The notes under the pieces are model-generated. The model did no database searches. It saw only the letters and a list, made by a program, of their open reading frames with translations, and was not told where the DNA came from. DNA of 64,000 bases, taken from contig MNCI01029147.1 in assembly GCA_015680685.1 (NCBI GenBank), positions 150,640 through 214,639 on the forward strand. Reading direction: 5' to 3'. Source of the DNA: Gnetum montanum (Eukaryota; Streptophyta; Gnetopsida; Gnetales; Gnetaceae). A program made the position numbers and the translations under genes. Positions 33,160-45,400 of the stretch are shown here, piece by piece. Position 1 is the first letter of the stretch. Each line of letters starts with the position of its first letter.

Positions 33160-36100
33160 TGTTGGCACATTTGGCCATTTCATGGAATAGTAAGATTCAT
33201 CTTAAACATTATTGTAAGAGTGGGAGAATGTAAATGTGTTATTTCATACTATTGGTATGGGATCTAGGGGAGACCATAATATTATTGATGGAAATAATGC
33301 ATATATGAAAGACAGTAAATAGAAGATTGCAAGAGATAATGTACCAATGGTGAATCAATTGACAATCAAGGAATTCTTCATTGTTAGAAATATGTTCAAG
33401 AATTGATCATTTGGATACTGGTAAAGAATAGGATAAGAGAAGTGGAAATGAAAATTCAAAAATTAGAATCAACAGATTGTATGAATAACAAAATGGGGAA
33501 ATTATCAGTGGATGTTTGCAAAATGATGGAGAAGATATTGTTAATCTAAAATTGAATATAGAAAATGAAAGTTTTGCAAATGGAACAATCCTCATAGATG
33601 ATGATAAATACAATGATCTAAACTATGGTTTTGCTCATGGATTGGAAAGGAGACGCGTTGGTACTAATGCAAAGGTAAATCTAAAATTATGCTTTGATTC
33701 AGTTCATGATTTACCAAGCAACAGTAATGCGTGCAAAGAAATTTGTGGAAATGGTGATTCAGCAACTGATCTGCAAGCATCAATAGATTTTGCAGAAGTG
33801 CTAGGGTTTGTTGATGTTTAAGGGTTCCTATTTTTGTATGTGATCTAATTGAAATAGAATGGTGAACCCGACTATTTTCTTTGGCCCCAAGATTGGTGGT
33901 GCCCCTGTCGGGCGTACTATGATAGAGCCTTGCATGGACGCAGTTACAAGGATGGCGGAGAAGGAGCTCTCATGGCCGTTGCCACTTCAATCAAAACAGG
34001 AACCACAATCAGAGCTTTGCGATGAATTTAAGCAACAACACATTCAGTTTCAAATTTTTTTTCCACTGATATGCAGCTGGATCTACCCGCCTTCGATGCC
34101 TTCCTGGATGTTCTCTGTGTTCTGTAATGTGTGCACTACGCAGAGAATTTTCTGGCCATTACAGGGCTATTCTCAACTTACCATACCCGATGTCATCATT
34201 TGCTGATACTCTGATCCATGGCATGTTTGCCCCTGGCTCTGCAATCAATGACATTGATTTGGAAGACGATTCACAAAAACAAAAAAAAATGTAGGAAGCC
34301 CTAAGCGAATTTGGGGCAAAACAAAAAACATTCTAGGCAACTGAAACCCTATGTTCAAGACTCTGCTCTTCAGCAACTGAACACCACACGACAACGATGT
34401 CGGATGCAGTGGTAGAGCCTTCTTCTGCGGTGGCAGTTGATAATGATTTTTGGCAGGGCGGGATAATTTAGAAATATTTGCTGGAAGTTCCAGGCCTGGT
34501 GCCTTTACATTCAGACCTCATATTTTGGATTTAAATTTTTATTTTCAGCCACTTTTACATGGGTGCAAGTGCGGATAAAGTATTTATATAAATTTACATT
34601 GATTAGCTACCACCAATGTCTACATCAAGGTAGATATTATACCATCACCTTATTCATAAAATTACTAGGGCTTCAATAGTATTCAAAACTTAAAAATTTT
34701 AAACAAGTAAAAATGAAAATCTATTAGAGCTATAATTTTCAACAATTATATGGAGCTATTGGGTTTATTTTCATTATTCACAAAAGCAATATTTGCAATA
34801 TTTCTCCTAACTTCCTAATTTCCTAAGTTAATACTTCCTAACTTGTTGGGCAAGTTACTTGGGAGAGAAGTTAGCAAAGATATTTTGGATGTAACTACCA
34901 TTTGAACCCTATAAAAAGGCTTCAGGGATAAGAAGAAAAAAATATCACAAGGGGGGGGGGGCGTGGACAATTCATCACACTTGGGCTACCACACTTGGGG
35001 TCTCATTTTTGGTATCACACACTTGGGCTCTCACTTGGAGACACACGTTGAGTCTTGGGAGAAGAGCATTGTAAAGAATAAATTGTGAACGATTGCTTGT
35101 AAGATGGCTTGCTAAAGAAACAATTTCAGCCTCTTTCTCATAGTCCTATGAGTTATGTTTTATTTCTATTTGTTTAAATTGTCTAGCTAGTGGTTTAGAT
35201 AGTATCATCCTTGGCGAGTAATTTTGGGATTTTTAGATTGCTCTTATTGTTCTTGTTGCCCGATAGAAAATTTCTGTTAAAATTTTGCCATAGAAACACT
35301 TGTTTTTAAAAGCCTTAAGATCATTTTAGTAGTAAATTTTATTATTTTGCAACGTATAAGAACTACTATTATTATTGTTGTAAGAGAGCCTCTGCTTGTA
35401 GTTATGCCGTTGAATGATTCAATAGTCAAGAGGGTTCAAAAAATATTTGGTATTTTGATGGGACCAGAATAGCTTCTTTTTATCTTTAAATTGAATATCT
35501 GTGGTATTTCAATCAGAGATTGTCAAGTCTTTTGAAGGTTCTATTGAATGCAATTGTTGAAATCCATTATCTAGCCAAAATGGAGTCTCGTACATGATAG
35601 TTTATGCAACAATTTTTTTGGTAACATGGTAGGATTTTCTTGAAGAAATTGCTTATTTGAGCCTTGGAAGTTTGAACAATTTGTAGATATTGAATTTGGG
35701 ATTGCTTTATTATGAAGTGTTTACTCGTATCATTTTACCTTGTTTAAATATTTGAGGTCCACACAAATCTGCTTTCTTTTCTGTCTATTTCCATCGAATC
35801 TTGCTCTATTTCTAGTTTTCTTGTGGAACTATCTCTTTCTCTGGGGAAAATTAGAAGTAGATTCGTAGAGTTGTGCTCAAATGTTTTTTCAAAATTTGAT
35901 TTGTTACAAGTAGGTATTATAAGGACCATGTAAACTAGGCAATTGAACAAAATAGGAACTCTCAACCACTCACAGTTCTTGGCAAAGTTGGCTGAATCTC
36001 TTTAAGATAAGTCATTTGTAGTTTTCACACAATGCAATCATTTCATATTTCATAACCGCACACTGCAATAGCACACACACATACTCACATTAACTACTGA

Positions 36101-36205
36101 GTCTATTTGGAGGTATCTAGGCCTTGGTGTTGCCAGAGACAAATAAGCACCTAAATCCTATTCGAGGACACTCGTTGGTGGCCGCGTCCCAAACATTCAC
36201 CAACA
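33160..36205 (+). repeat. B 3' LTR
   Basis: Starts TGTTGGCACATTTGG and ends CACCAACA; 3046 bp. Matches the 5' LTR throughout with many substitutions, a G-run near 34952 and a partial duplication of the cacacttgggctc region near 34975-35030. TATA box at 34910-34917. Confidence 0.93.
33516..33821 (+). CDS. ORF inside B 3' LTR, function unknown
   Basis: 101 codons, homologous to 14022-14282 in the other LTR. The sequence differs at several residues but both copies stay open over at least 86 codons. Ends DFAEVLGFVDV. No family recognised. Confidence 0.3.
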   Translation: MQNDGEDIVNLKLNIENESFANGTILIDDDKYNDLNYGFAHGLERRRVGTNAKVNLKLCFDSVHDLPSNSNACKEICGNGDSATDLQASIDFAEVLGFVDV

Positions 36206-37260
36206 CTAAGGTCATGACATTGCTTACTAAATGCCTTGTTCATCTCATTCAAGGATAGGACCACTAATCGATTTTCATCTAGCATGTTTAGGTTGATCAA
36301 TCTTTCCTTCTATGCTAGACTTAGGTCAATGTCTAGATCATAAGCCATTGTGAGTCTATGGAGCTTGGATTCAATCAGGAGTGTTGGAAGTTTCTCGTAT
36401 ACTAACTCGTAGGGAGAATAGCCAATAGGAAGTTTCCAAGTTAAATGATAAGCCCAAAAAGCATTGTTAAGCTTTGTACTCCAATCCTTCCTATATTTGC
36501 TAATGGTCTATGTTAGTATTTTCATAATTTCCTAATTAGTTACCTCTACTTGACTATTGGCTTGTGGGTTATAAGGTGTTAATTTATGTTTTACCTCCAA
36601 GCATTGCATTAATTTTCTAAATGTGTCACCTATGAAATGAGCTCCATTATTAGAAATTAGTGACTATGGCATCCCAAACCTATTCATGATATTTGTTGTA
36701 TAAATTTGGTAGTAGGGGATGATGTATAATTAGTAACAACTACTGCTTCTACCCATTTTTTGTAGTAGTTAACTGCTAGTATAATATATGACTTTCCATT
36801 GGACATGGATGTGATGGGACCCATGAAGTCAATGCCCCATATGTCAAAAGGTTCCAATGGTTGGATCCATTGTTGAGGACCTTCCATGTGAGTGGTCATT
36901 CCCTCATCTCATTGACAACATTCATAAGACTTGACAAATTGGTGGGCATCCCTAAAGATTGTAGGCCAATAGTATCCTACCATTAGGATTTTTATGGATA
37001 TGCATCTCCTTGCATAGTGACCTCCACAAGGTCCTTTGTGAGCATCTTGGAGAATGTGTAGTTGATTTTTGTCATGGACACACCAAAAAATTAGGCCATC
37101 AACACACACCTTGTAAAGGTGTTCATTGATTTCCATGAAGTATCTAACCTGATGAAGAAATTGTTGCTTCTTCCTAAAATCCAAGTCTTGTGGCATCTCT
37201 TGAGTGAGAAGATATGTGAGGATGGCATTATACCATATTGTTTTTTCAAGTGTTTGTTCA
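36206..37260 (-). pseudogene. Z integrase, N-terminal and core parts
   Basis: The minus frame 37196-36684 is open but for one TGA near 36905. It has the zinc-binding part (LQDAHKGPCGGHYARR then SYECCQ), then PFDIWGIDFMGPI with the first catalytic Asp and YIILAVNYYKKWVEA. The remainder to 36206 is broken. It continues at 13660 on the other side of B. Athila-type wording throughout. Confidence 0.8.
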
Positions 37261-38920
37261 CTTATTACTCTAGTAAAGAGGAGTTCATCTAGAAACTGAT
37301 TAGAGAGAAAACTCTCCTTCTCTTTATTATCTCATCTTAAGTAATAAAGGTGGTTAGAGACCACATTCTTAGTTCCTTTTCAATCTACCATAGTGAGATC
37401 AAACTCCTACAAGATCACAAGACACTGTATGACATGAAGGCTCACCGTTGGCTTATTCATGAGGAAGCAGATTACGTTGTGGTCCATATGCACAAATACT
37501 TTGTGACCAAGCACATAATGCCTAAGCTTTTCTAGTATGTACACCACTACCATTAGTTCTTTCTCCATGGTGGTGTAATTTAACTATGTTCCCACAATGC
37601 TTTGACTTGTGTATTGGATGTAGTATGGACGTTTCTTGTCATCCATCTACATGACTACTACTTCCAAAGCATAGTTAGATGCAATTTTCATGATATGAAA
37701 GGATTTGAACTAGTCTGGTGCTTGTACGATTAGTGTTTCTATGAGTTTCTCTTTTAATTTTTGGAATTCATGTTCACATTCCTTGGTCCAGATGAAAGGT
37801 GCATCTTTCTTTGTAAGCTCTACCAATGACTTTATGATCTTAGAGAAATTCTCAATAAATCATTGGTAGTAGCTAATGTATCCAAGGAATGATTGGACAT
37901 CTTTAAAGGTCTCTAGTTAGTGTGTTATTCCTTCGATGATCCTTATCTTTTCTGGGTCTACCTCAATCCCTTTTTGTGAAATTCAATGCCCTAGCACAAT
38001 GCCTTCTTAGATCATGAGATGGCGCTTTTACTAGTTGAGCCCTAGGTTTGTCTCTACACATCTCTTTAATACTTGCTCAAATTAGTTCAATGCTTGCTCA
38101 AAGGTAGCTCCATAGGTGGAAATTCATCCATGAAGACTTTAACACCACTACCAATCTACTACTGAAAGATACTAAGGACCAAGCATTGAAAGGTTCCAAG
38201 GGCATTACATAGACCAAATGAAATTTTACAATATGCAAAAGTCCCCTAGAAATTTTTGAATGTTTTCTTGGCTTAGTCTTCAAGCACAATTTGGATTTTG
38301 TTATAGCCACTATAACCATCCAAGAAACTATAGTAACAATACCCAAATATAGTATCTAACACTTGACCTACAAATGCCAAAGGAAAGTGATCTTTAAATG
38401 TTGTCATATCCAACAACCTAAAGTCAATGCAAACCCACCATTTGTCATCCTTCTTTGATACAATTATGAGTGGGCTAACCCACTCACTATTTACAATTGG
38501 ATAGATGAATCCAACCTTAAGGAGTTTCTCTATTTTCTCCTTGATGATTTATTTTAATTTGGGATTTAGCCATCTCTGCAACTACCTTATAGGCTTCATG
38601 GTCAGGTTGGTGTAGAGGCGATGCTGGCATATTCTTGGATCAATTCCTATTAGCTCTGGATATGACCAAGAAAATTTTGTTAACCATTTATTCATTTCCT
38701 TCAACAACTTTTCTTTTTGTTTAAGAGAAAGTTTAGCATTAATGATGACCAATTTACCATTCTTTAGAAATGCATGCTCCATACTAGTTAGTAAATTTTT
38801 TAGCTCTAAGGGCTCTTGCTTGAAGTGATCAGGGATTTCTAACCTCTCTCCAACAGGTATCATCATATTCATTAGAGAGTTTGAGATGAACTCATTCATT
38901 TTTGTCAATGCCTTCAACCT
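37261..38920 (-). pseudogene. Z reverse transcriptase and RNase H
   Basis: Reverse transcriptase parts on the minus strand: VGFIYPIVNSEWVSPLI near 38520-38470, WVCIDFRLLDMTTFKDHFPL near 38430-38375, YYSFLDGYSGYNKI near 38330, CKISFGLCNALGTFQ near 38230 and VFMDE near 38130 (active site FMDD changed). The RNase H end carries VHMDHNVICFLMNKP near 37480. Upstream linker frame at 38917-38582. Several stops are in frame. Confidence 0.78.
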
Positions 38921-39139
38921 ATGAACAAGTTAAGCTCTCAATTGGTTCTATGCATAGTTTGTTGCTATTTGAATCAGCTATTAGCCACTGGGTGCCCTTC
39001 TGCTTTGTGGCTACTACATAAAGATACATTTGAATGTTAATTTCTTATGCACACTAATTGCATGCTTTAATGTATGTGCTCTTGATTAACCAAATCTTTT
39101 ACATGCAATTGCACCTATTATCACTATACGTAATGCATG

Positions 39140-39500
39140 GAATATGCTTTTTCTCAATCTTGCCTAGTTCATTTCCTTGGATATTTCTAAAGATAGGTCC
39201 CTTATATCCATTCTTGCATTGACCATGCTTAACTAAGCTATTTCCATAATGATAGGGAAGTCATTTTTGTAGTTTTCTACCTTGATTATCATAAAATTAT
39301 TAAGATAAGACCACCCACAAATCATGGTCACAATGTCCTCAACTAATCCTAGAGGGATAGTAATTAATTGATTTGCTAATTCTAGATGAATGTTTCTCTT
39401 CTTAAGAGGTGGTAGGTTCCAGACCTTGTACATGTTATGGAAGATGAGATTAACTCTGAAACTAGAATCTAGAAGAGCATTGCATGGCTCTTGTCTAGCA
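39140..39500 (-). pseudogene. Z aspartic protease
   Basis: LLDSS near 39465 stands for the DSG active site (Gly changed to Ser). Then NIHLELANQLITIPLGLVEDI, CGWSYLNNFMIIKV and FPIIM (39433-39233). Same layout as E and F. Confidence 0.7.
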
Positions 39501-40261
39501 ATCTATAGATAGATGAGTGGACTTCCTAAATTAGATATTTTTGTAGAAAGATTACTAGCCTTAATCTAGTTAGAAACAACATGAGTTAACATTACAATGT
39601 GGATCTTGGGTTGCACTTGGTTTGAAGGGCACTAAAAGGTATTTGATATAGAGGATGAGGGTGCTGGAGATGTAAGGTGATTAGTTAAACTAGATTGTGA
39701 GGGCTGAAGAGGATTACTAGGCTGGAAGAAAGATCTTTTCCGAGATTGATTGTCTAGACCACTTAGCTAAAAAATTAGTTGTAAGTGCATAGCCCTTGTA
39801 GCATTTTATTGTTATAGTTGTGAAGGAATTTGACCCTACATGGATAGAGTAGGAGTTAACTAGGTTGAACATGGCAGTGTATGTGTAGAGGGATGTGGAG
39901 GATGATAAGGATATGTATATGGATTTTTCCCTTGAGTAGATGATAAATGTATTTGGTGGTACTCTGGAAGGTAATAGTGATGTTGGAATGATGCATGACT
40001 TGCATAACTTCTAGGGGAGATGGATTATTGAACATAGTACCGATATGGATCTGGTTGCCTACAAGGGTACTACTACCTTGGTGGTGGCATTTCCCATGAT
40101 TGTGGTTGATACCATTGTTAGTATTATTCATATGGTTGTGGAGGAGTTTTTCTTGGGTATTAAGCATGTTGTTGATGGTGGAACTATCTTGGACTACCTT
40201 GAGGGTAAGGTAATCATCTTAAAGCTTGAATGCATGCTAGGCGAGGATTCAATGCATACAC

Positions 40262-41930
40262 TCTAGACTCTTGTAAGTGTGACACTACAAGGTAACATCT
40301 TTGGACATTCATATTTGAAAATTTTGCATTCAGTTTCATCATCATAGTCAAACTCTACAACTTCTTCTACTACAACAACTTTGCTCTTACCTCTTTGGTA
40401 GGCATGTTTAGCTTCTTTTTTCCTCCTACAATTACAATCACTATTTTTCTCTTTGGATTCTTTAGCAATCTTCAAATCAATTTGAAATTTTTCATCCAAA
40501 GAGTCCAATAAGTTGTCAACCTTGGCTGAAATATTAGAAATAGAATTTTGAATGGGCAAGGTATTTCTATTCACCACTTCATCAAGTGATGATTCATCCT
40601 TGTCACAAAATTAGATGTTTGATTTTCTATTGGAAGGCTCCCTATTATACTCTTCAACACTTTTCCTTTTTTGTATCTAACCTTCTTCTTTTACTACCTA
40701 CTCAATTAGCCTTTGTATCTAATGAGCTCTTAGTTTAGATAATCTTCTTTGGGCATACACCCCAAGGGTTCTTCTAGTTTTTACTCTAAGCCCATCTATG
40801 ATGTGGAAAAGTTATTCCCTCTAAGAATAACCATGGCTAGGGCATCAGTGTAGGAGTGAATAGTATCAGCCCATGATGGCATCCAAGTGTTCATGTGCTT
40901 CCTATTTCTAGCCTTAGATATTCCTTCTCAAATTAGACACTCTAGAGTATGTCTGATATTTATCATTGAATAGTTCCAACAGGGTACTCCATTGGTGGAT
41001 AGATTCTAGCTCTAAAGACTGGTACCAACTTTAAACTTCTTTGATGAGTATCTTGGAAAAAGCTTGAGTTTCTACCACTCATTCTCTATGTTCTATAAGT
41101 CACATGCATCTTGAAAATCTTGTAGATGTATTTGCATATTAGAGTTGTATCCCCCTTCAAATCTTGGAATATTGTTCATGTCCAGGTGCTTGATTCAACT
41201 ATCCTTCATATGCTTGGTTGGGATTTTCACTGCCTCTATAATGTTGAGCATACTTTGAGTCACTAATAGTGGTTCATCATCATCATTGCATCGATAATAC
41301 TGATGATGGTTTTAGCCACCCCTTTAATTTTTGTGGTCTTCACGATCATTGTTATCTTGGTGATCACCTTCATCACAATTGTTTCAATGATGGCTTCCAT
41401 GAGAACTATCAAATGAAGAGGAATGTTTGAAATCAGATAAAGAGGATGAATAGTGGATTGCAGGGTTAGGTTCACACCCTCACCATTAGTATAAATGGGT
41501 GGATAATCTTCATGTTAAGAACCTTTAGTAGGAGGATCCTCAATGTCATATTGATTTAGTAGGAACAAGGGATTAGTGTAATGTTTCCCCTTTGTATCTT
41601 CATGGAGTTTCTACTGATGTTCATCTCGTTTACATTGTGTTTCAATGGGATAGTAGTTTCAAGTTTCATATCCATCCACAACGTATTCTTCATGAAGATA
41701 TGCTATGTCTAACTTCTTAAGGATTTTAAATAACATCATAGGCATAGATTGATCATGGGGCAAGATGACATTGCCCTCCATATCAAACCATCACAGCTAT
41801 TCATTCTAATGTAGGATGAACGTGAAGTTCAGTAAAAACTCATCTATATGAGTGTATACCACCTTGCATTTTTGTGGAACCACTAGTTTGGTATCCTCAT
41901 GCTTGCAAGAAGAAGAAGATATTTTGAAAA
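40262..41930 (-). pseudogene. Z gag
   Basis: The N-terminal part near 41880-41600 matches E and F (VVYTHIDEF, a FTFILH-like stretch, GNVILP, YYPIETQ). A charged region and the core follow in broken frames. The 104-codon frame 40577-40263 has PIQNSISNISAKVDNLLDSL and a region that should be the zinc knuckle, decayed to CKIFKYECPK. No continuous frame. Confidence 0.7.
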
Positions 41931-42059
41931 ATAAAATAAAATTATCAATGTGTTTTTATAATTCTATGTATAGTGGGAATGATATTGACATTGAGGTTCA
42001 TACATTGATATTAATGATATTCACTTAGACCTAAATAATGCATGTTCCATAAACAATAT

Positions 42060-42077
42060 CCTTGGCAATGGTGCCAA
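42060..42077 (-). other. Z primer-binding site
   Basis: Minus strand TTGGCACCATTGCCAAGG next to the 5' LTR, tRNA-Asp type. Confidence 0.75.
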
Positions 42078-43001
42078 TGATGAGTAGCAAGGTACCCCTA
42101 TGCCTAACCATATGAATCACAAGTGTTCATGCATGATCTGGTCAAATTCCGAAGACATTATCATCTCTAGTACACTAGCCCTTTAAGAAGTGAATCTAGC
42201 CTTAAGGTCAATCATTTTCTTCCCAATCACACTTATGACATTCATTGGTATGGTTAAGTATAACTGAGGCATTTGATTTTTGTCATTTTTATGTTTTATA
42301 GTTGGGTGCTTGAAATGTAGATAAAAAAGAATTTGATTAACTAATCTAAGTTAACTAATTAACTAATCATGTAACTAATCCTAACATAAGTATTTTTTTC
42401 CCAGTTTCCATGCACATCTTGAACCACGTATCCACTGTTGGGTAACCAAGCACTACCAAGCAATAACGCTGCTGGGTTTACCAAGCGAATACATGTTACT
42501 CTTGAAGCAATCACACTTATGTGTATACTCTATCTAGCTTAATTGCTTCATTAATGTAATAACTAAAAAATAATTAATAACTAATTGAAAATATTTAATA
42601 CATAACTAAAAACATTAAATGCAAAAATGAAATAGCTAATCTATCCAAAGTGCTACAAGGTTTATCAAAAAGCTCATCTTTATTACTGCCCACATTTTCA
42701 TGCTCAAGTACAACAATGCTCAAATAAAGATCCATACACTCAATGACTCCTACTACAAGCACTTAGAGAAAAAATTCTAACTTTCAAATGGAAAAAAATG
42801 CAAGAGCTGTGATGCAACTTCAATCTCCCTATTTATAAATGTAGCTACAAGTGTGTATTTATAGTTGACTATAGACACTATGTTGACAGGGCCATGTCAA
42901 CCATGATATGATGCGTCAACTAAGCCTCGTCAATGAGGCCTAGACGACGAGGCCACATCAATGAGGTTACATTGATGCAACCAACAAAACATGACTCATC
43001 A
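42078..43001 (-). repeat. Z 5' LTR
   Basis: In plus coordinates starts TGATGAG and ends CTCATCA; 924 bp. Minus-strand TATA box TATAAATA at 42863-42856. Between it and the LTR start lie five TTGAC/GTCAA cores within 42866-42933, like W-box cores. Confidence 0.9.
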
Positions 43002-43006
43002 CTCTT

Positions 43007-43840
43007 CTTCCTCTCTATGTTTTTTATGATCTTGGTTTCCATCATCATGATGAAATATCCTTTTATCTTCATCTCAATATTGATCAGCTCTACCTCTTTC
43101 TCAACCATATATCCTCCTATTAGAGTTTGATAATGAGAAGGATCATGAAGATGGAGGACTAGGAGAATCGTGCCTAGTAGTTCTTCTTATATGGTCCTTT
43201 GCTTGGTTCTTCTTCTTATCCTTATCTTTCTCTCTATCTTTGGATGAATGACTTGGAGATATATCCTTTTATGTTCTTTGGTATTTGATCTCCATCATTC
43301 CCTCACCAAAGTTGTCCAAGGTTGACTACAACCATTTGTGAAGGGTGTCGTCCTCAACAAAAGGAGAATATATGTATTAAGAGATCCTTGAAAAGAAATT
43401 AGGGTCTTCTTTTTGTGATTGCAAAAATAATGGTGTTGAGATCCTTTTGCACTTAGAGGCTTCATAGTGTGTCTTCATGCATTTTTCTTTTCTAAGCTAT
43501 GCTTCTATAGGCTGATAGTCTATGGAGTATTTATTTGTTATTTTATACTCTAGCCCTACTTCTTCAATGCCTAGCCTCATAAGTTGGACCATGATCATGG
43601 TGGGAATATATTAATCGGGAGGTAACACAATGTTACATTTCATATCCCTTTAGCATAACTATTCATCTTGATGAAGGATGAAGATGAAATCTAGATAAGA
43701 GGAATCTAGATAAGCATAGAGTACCCTTTGCTATTGAGACTTCTCACTAGTAGTCTTTTTTGTCCTATCCTACAACTTATTAGAATAGTCGACATGTGGT
43801 GGAGATTCATTTTTTAGAGAAGAAGTCATCTTAGTAATAT
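43007..43840 (-). pseudogene. W gag, N-terminal part
   Basis: From an ATG near 43832 (MTSSLKNESPP) the minus strand reads in pieces through DFIFILHQDE, CNIVLPPD and YQPIEA, matching the N-terminus of Gag in F (55907) and E. A charged Lys/Glu/Met-rich stretch leads to the edge of Z. Stops occur throughout. Bases 43841-43972 are leader. Confidence 0.65.
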
Positions 43841-43972
43841 GTATATAGTGTGTCTTGGGGTAACTATATCATTATTATTTTATATGAAATAAATCCTATT
43901 AGGTTTTCCTTATAACAACTTTATATGGATTCACTTTTTTAACAATATTTAGCGTACTTAGCTAAACTAAGT

Positions 43973-43990
43973 TTCCAACAATGATGCCAA
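43973..43990 (-). other. W primer-binding site
   Basis: Minus strand TTGGCATCATTGTTGGAA directly after the LTR end, a decayed tRNA-Asp-type site. Confidence 0.6.
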
Positions 43991-44901
43991 TGATGAGTAG
44001 TGGATATTCCTTATATCCAACCATACAAATCATAGGTATTTACATTCAATCTAGTTGAATTTTATGGACTTAGTGACTTAGTTACCTAAGTTGTTGATAT
44101 TCCAAACTAGTGAATTATGTAGTTGTAATTTGTTGTCTTCCCAATCCAAACTTATGTTAAAATGTGCATATGGTTAAGTGTGGTTGAGGCATAAGGTATC
44201 TATTTTTATATTTTTTTTAATTATTTTTCTTCTAATTTCTAGATGATTAAATGAATATTTAAATTATTGAATTAATTAACTAATTAACTAATGATTAATT
44301 ATCTTAACTATCCTAACATGGAGTATCCGTTCCCACTTACTATACACATCCTGAACTTATATTAACACTATGTGTTACCAAGTGTATGCTACTGGGCATA
44401 TCAAGTATTCACTACTAGGATTACCAAGAATTAATACATAATTCTCAAAGTGGTCATATTTATATGTTTATGGATAACTAAATTAATTACTTCAGAGCAT
44501 AAATATAAATTGCATATAAAGTAAAGTTCTAAAAAGTCAGATTAAACTAGTCTTAGTGTTGTAATGGATGTAGGAAATATAAATTTTATTTCTATTCATA
44601 AAAATGTGTCTAGATGCATATGCACTCAAAAAAAATGCCATATGATCTTAAAAATTCACAATGTGGGCACTTAGATGAAAAATACTATAACCTTCAAAGA
44701 GAGAAATTACAAGAATTTAGCTAAGACTATGATTGAAAGGTGACAAAAATGTGATAGGTATGCACATTTATATATGTAATTATTACATCAATTTCAATGT
44801 ACTTATGTTAATGCATCCTAACATGCATCAATGGGGATATGTCAACAAATCTATGTCGATAGGCATGCATCGATGCAACCTATATTATTGATGGTACATC
44901 A
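43991..44901 (-). repeat. W 5' LTR
   Basis: In plus coordinates starts TGATGAGTAGTGG and ends GTACATCA; 911 bp. Carries the family ggatgtgtat / taatccca motif region on the minus strand near 44340-44410. It is more diverged from the LTRs of Z than those are from each other. Confidence 0.8.
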
Positions 44902-45280
44902 TATATACTAATTGAGTGGATGAGTGTGATAAGTTTCTCATGGAAGCTATGATATGGGCATGTGAGGCATGTGCTAATATGAATTGGTTTTCATATGAGC
45001 ATGTTATTATTATTATTAATTAAATTATTTATGAAATTAGTTTAGTACAATACATTTTGATGAATTTGGACCTTGTTCAACATTATTTGGTTGGTTTGGT
45101 TTAGGTTGGATTGTTGGAATTGATCTTGGAAATGCTTGTTAATTTTGTTAGAGCTTTTGGATGCTTAGACTTATTGGCTATTAGTAGTATTCCTTCACTA
45201 TTGATGTTTGGTTATACTTATAGAGATGCTTGAATGTTTTTTTTTTCCAAAGCTAACATTAAGTTGTATGGCTAGTTGGG
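44902..45280. other. Intergenic DNA between W and E
   Basis: AT-rich, no ORF or repeat recognised. Probably the oldest DNA in the window, the site into which W and E inserted. Confidence 0.5.
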
Positions 45281-45306
45281 TGATGAGAGTAGTTACTCTA
45301 GCAGTT

Positions 45307-45377
45307 ACTCTAATTATTAGAGTGGTTACTCTAGTAGTTATTCTAATTATTAGAGTGGTTACTCTAATTATTAGAGT
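45307..45377. promoter_or_regulatory. E LTR array of ACTCTAATTATTAGAGT
   Basis: Three copies of a 17-bp unit with 8-bp arms around a central T, just upstream of the TATA box. Also in the 3' LTR at 54466-54482, 54511-54527 and 54532-54548. Candidate enhancer array. Confidence 0.55.
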
Positions 45378-45392
45378 AGTTTCTCCCAAGCC

Positions 45393-45400
45393 TATAAATA
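45393..45400 (+). promoter_or_regulatory. E 5' LTR TATA box
   Basis: TATAAATA following the inverted-repeat array, as in the other family LTRs. Confidence 0.65.

Larger units (their letters stand above)
13666..36205 (+). mobile_element. B: complete Tat-like Ty3/gypsy element with about 3-kb LTRs, interrupted by A
   Basis: Order: 5' LTR 13666-16649, primer-binding site, gag, protease, extra RNase H, reverse transcriptase, RNase H, integrase (to 22279), interruption by A (22352-30612), accessory frame 1 (30928-31440), GC-rich accessory gene (31543-32700), polypurine tract and 3' LTR 33160-36205. Perfect duplication CTAAG at both edges. Without A it is about 14.3 kb, in the size range of Tat/Ogre-type elements. 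Long LTRs, an extra RNase H and a NPRKCIFGV segment after the RT active site all fit the Tat branch. LTR copies are similar but carry many substitutions and several indels. Confidence 0.92.
7266..43001 (-). mobile_element. Z: complete Athila-like element, interrupted by B
   Basis: On the minus strand: 5' LTR 43001-42078, primer-binding site, gag, protease, reverse transcriptase, RNase H, integrase (to 36206), interruption by B (36205-13666, duplication CTAAG), integrase C-terminus (13660-13444), non-coding tract, accessory gene (11194 to about 8450), polypurine tract and 3' LTR (8204-7266). A perfect five-base duplication CTCTT brackets it. Both LTRs are about 0.93 kb and plainly homologous but well diverged. 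All genes carry stops, so it cannot move by itself now. Confidence 0.9.
2162..44901 (-). mobile_element. W: outermost Athila-like Ty3/gypsy element, interrupted by Z
   Basis: Read on the minus strand: 5' LTR (44901-43991), primer-binding site, gag, interruption by Z (43001-7266 with CTCTT at both edges), rest of gag (from 7260), protease, reverse transcriptase, RNase H and integrase down to 2162, where V begins. The gag frame reads from 43007 straight into 7260, which shows the two pieces were once joined. Every coding domain carries stops and frameshifts, so the element is dead, and it is the oldest copy here by nesting. Its 3' LTR is not in the window. Confidence 0.85.

Noticed and set aside
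42078-44901. Two neighbouring minus-strand LTRs as the two LTRs of one short element
   Set aside because: They have different divergence and own primer sites, and the CTCTT duplication pairs the 42078-43001 LTR with 7266-8204 instead.
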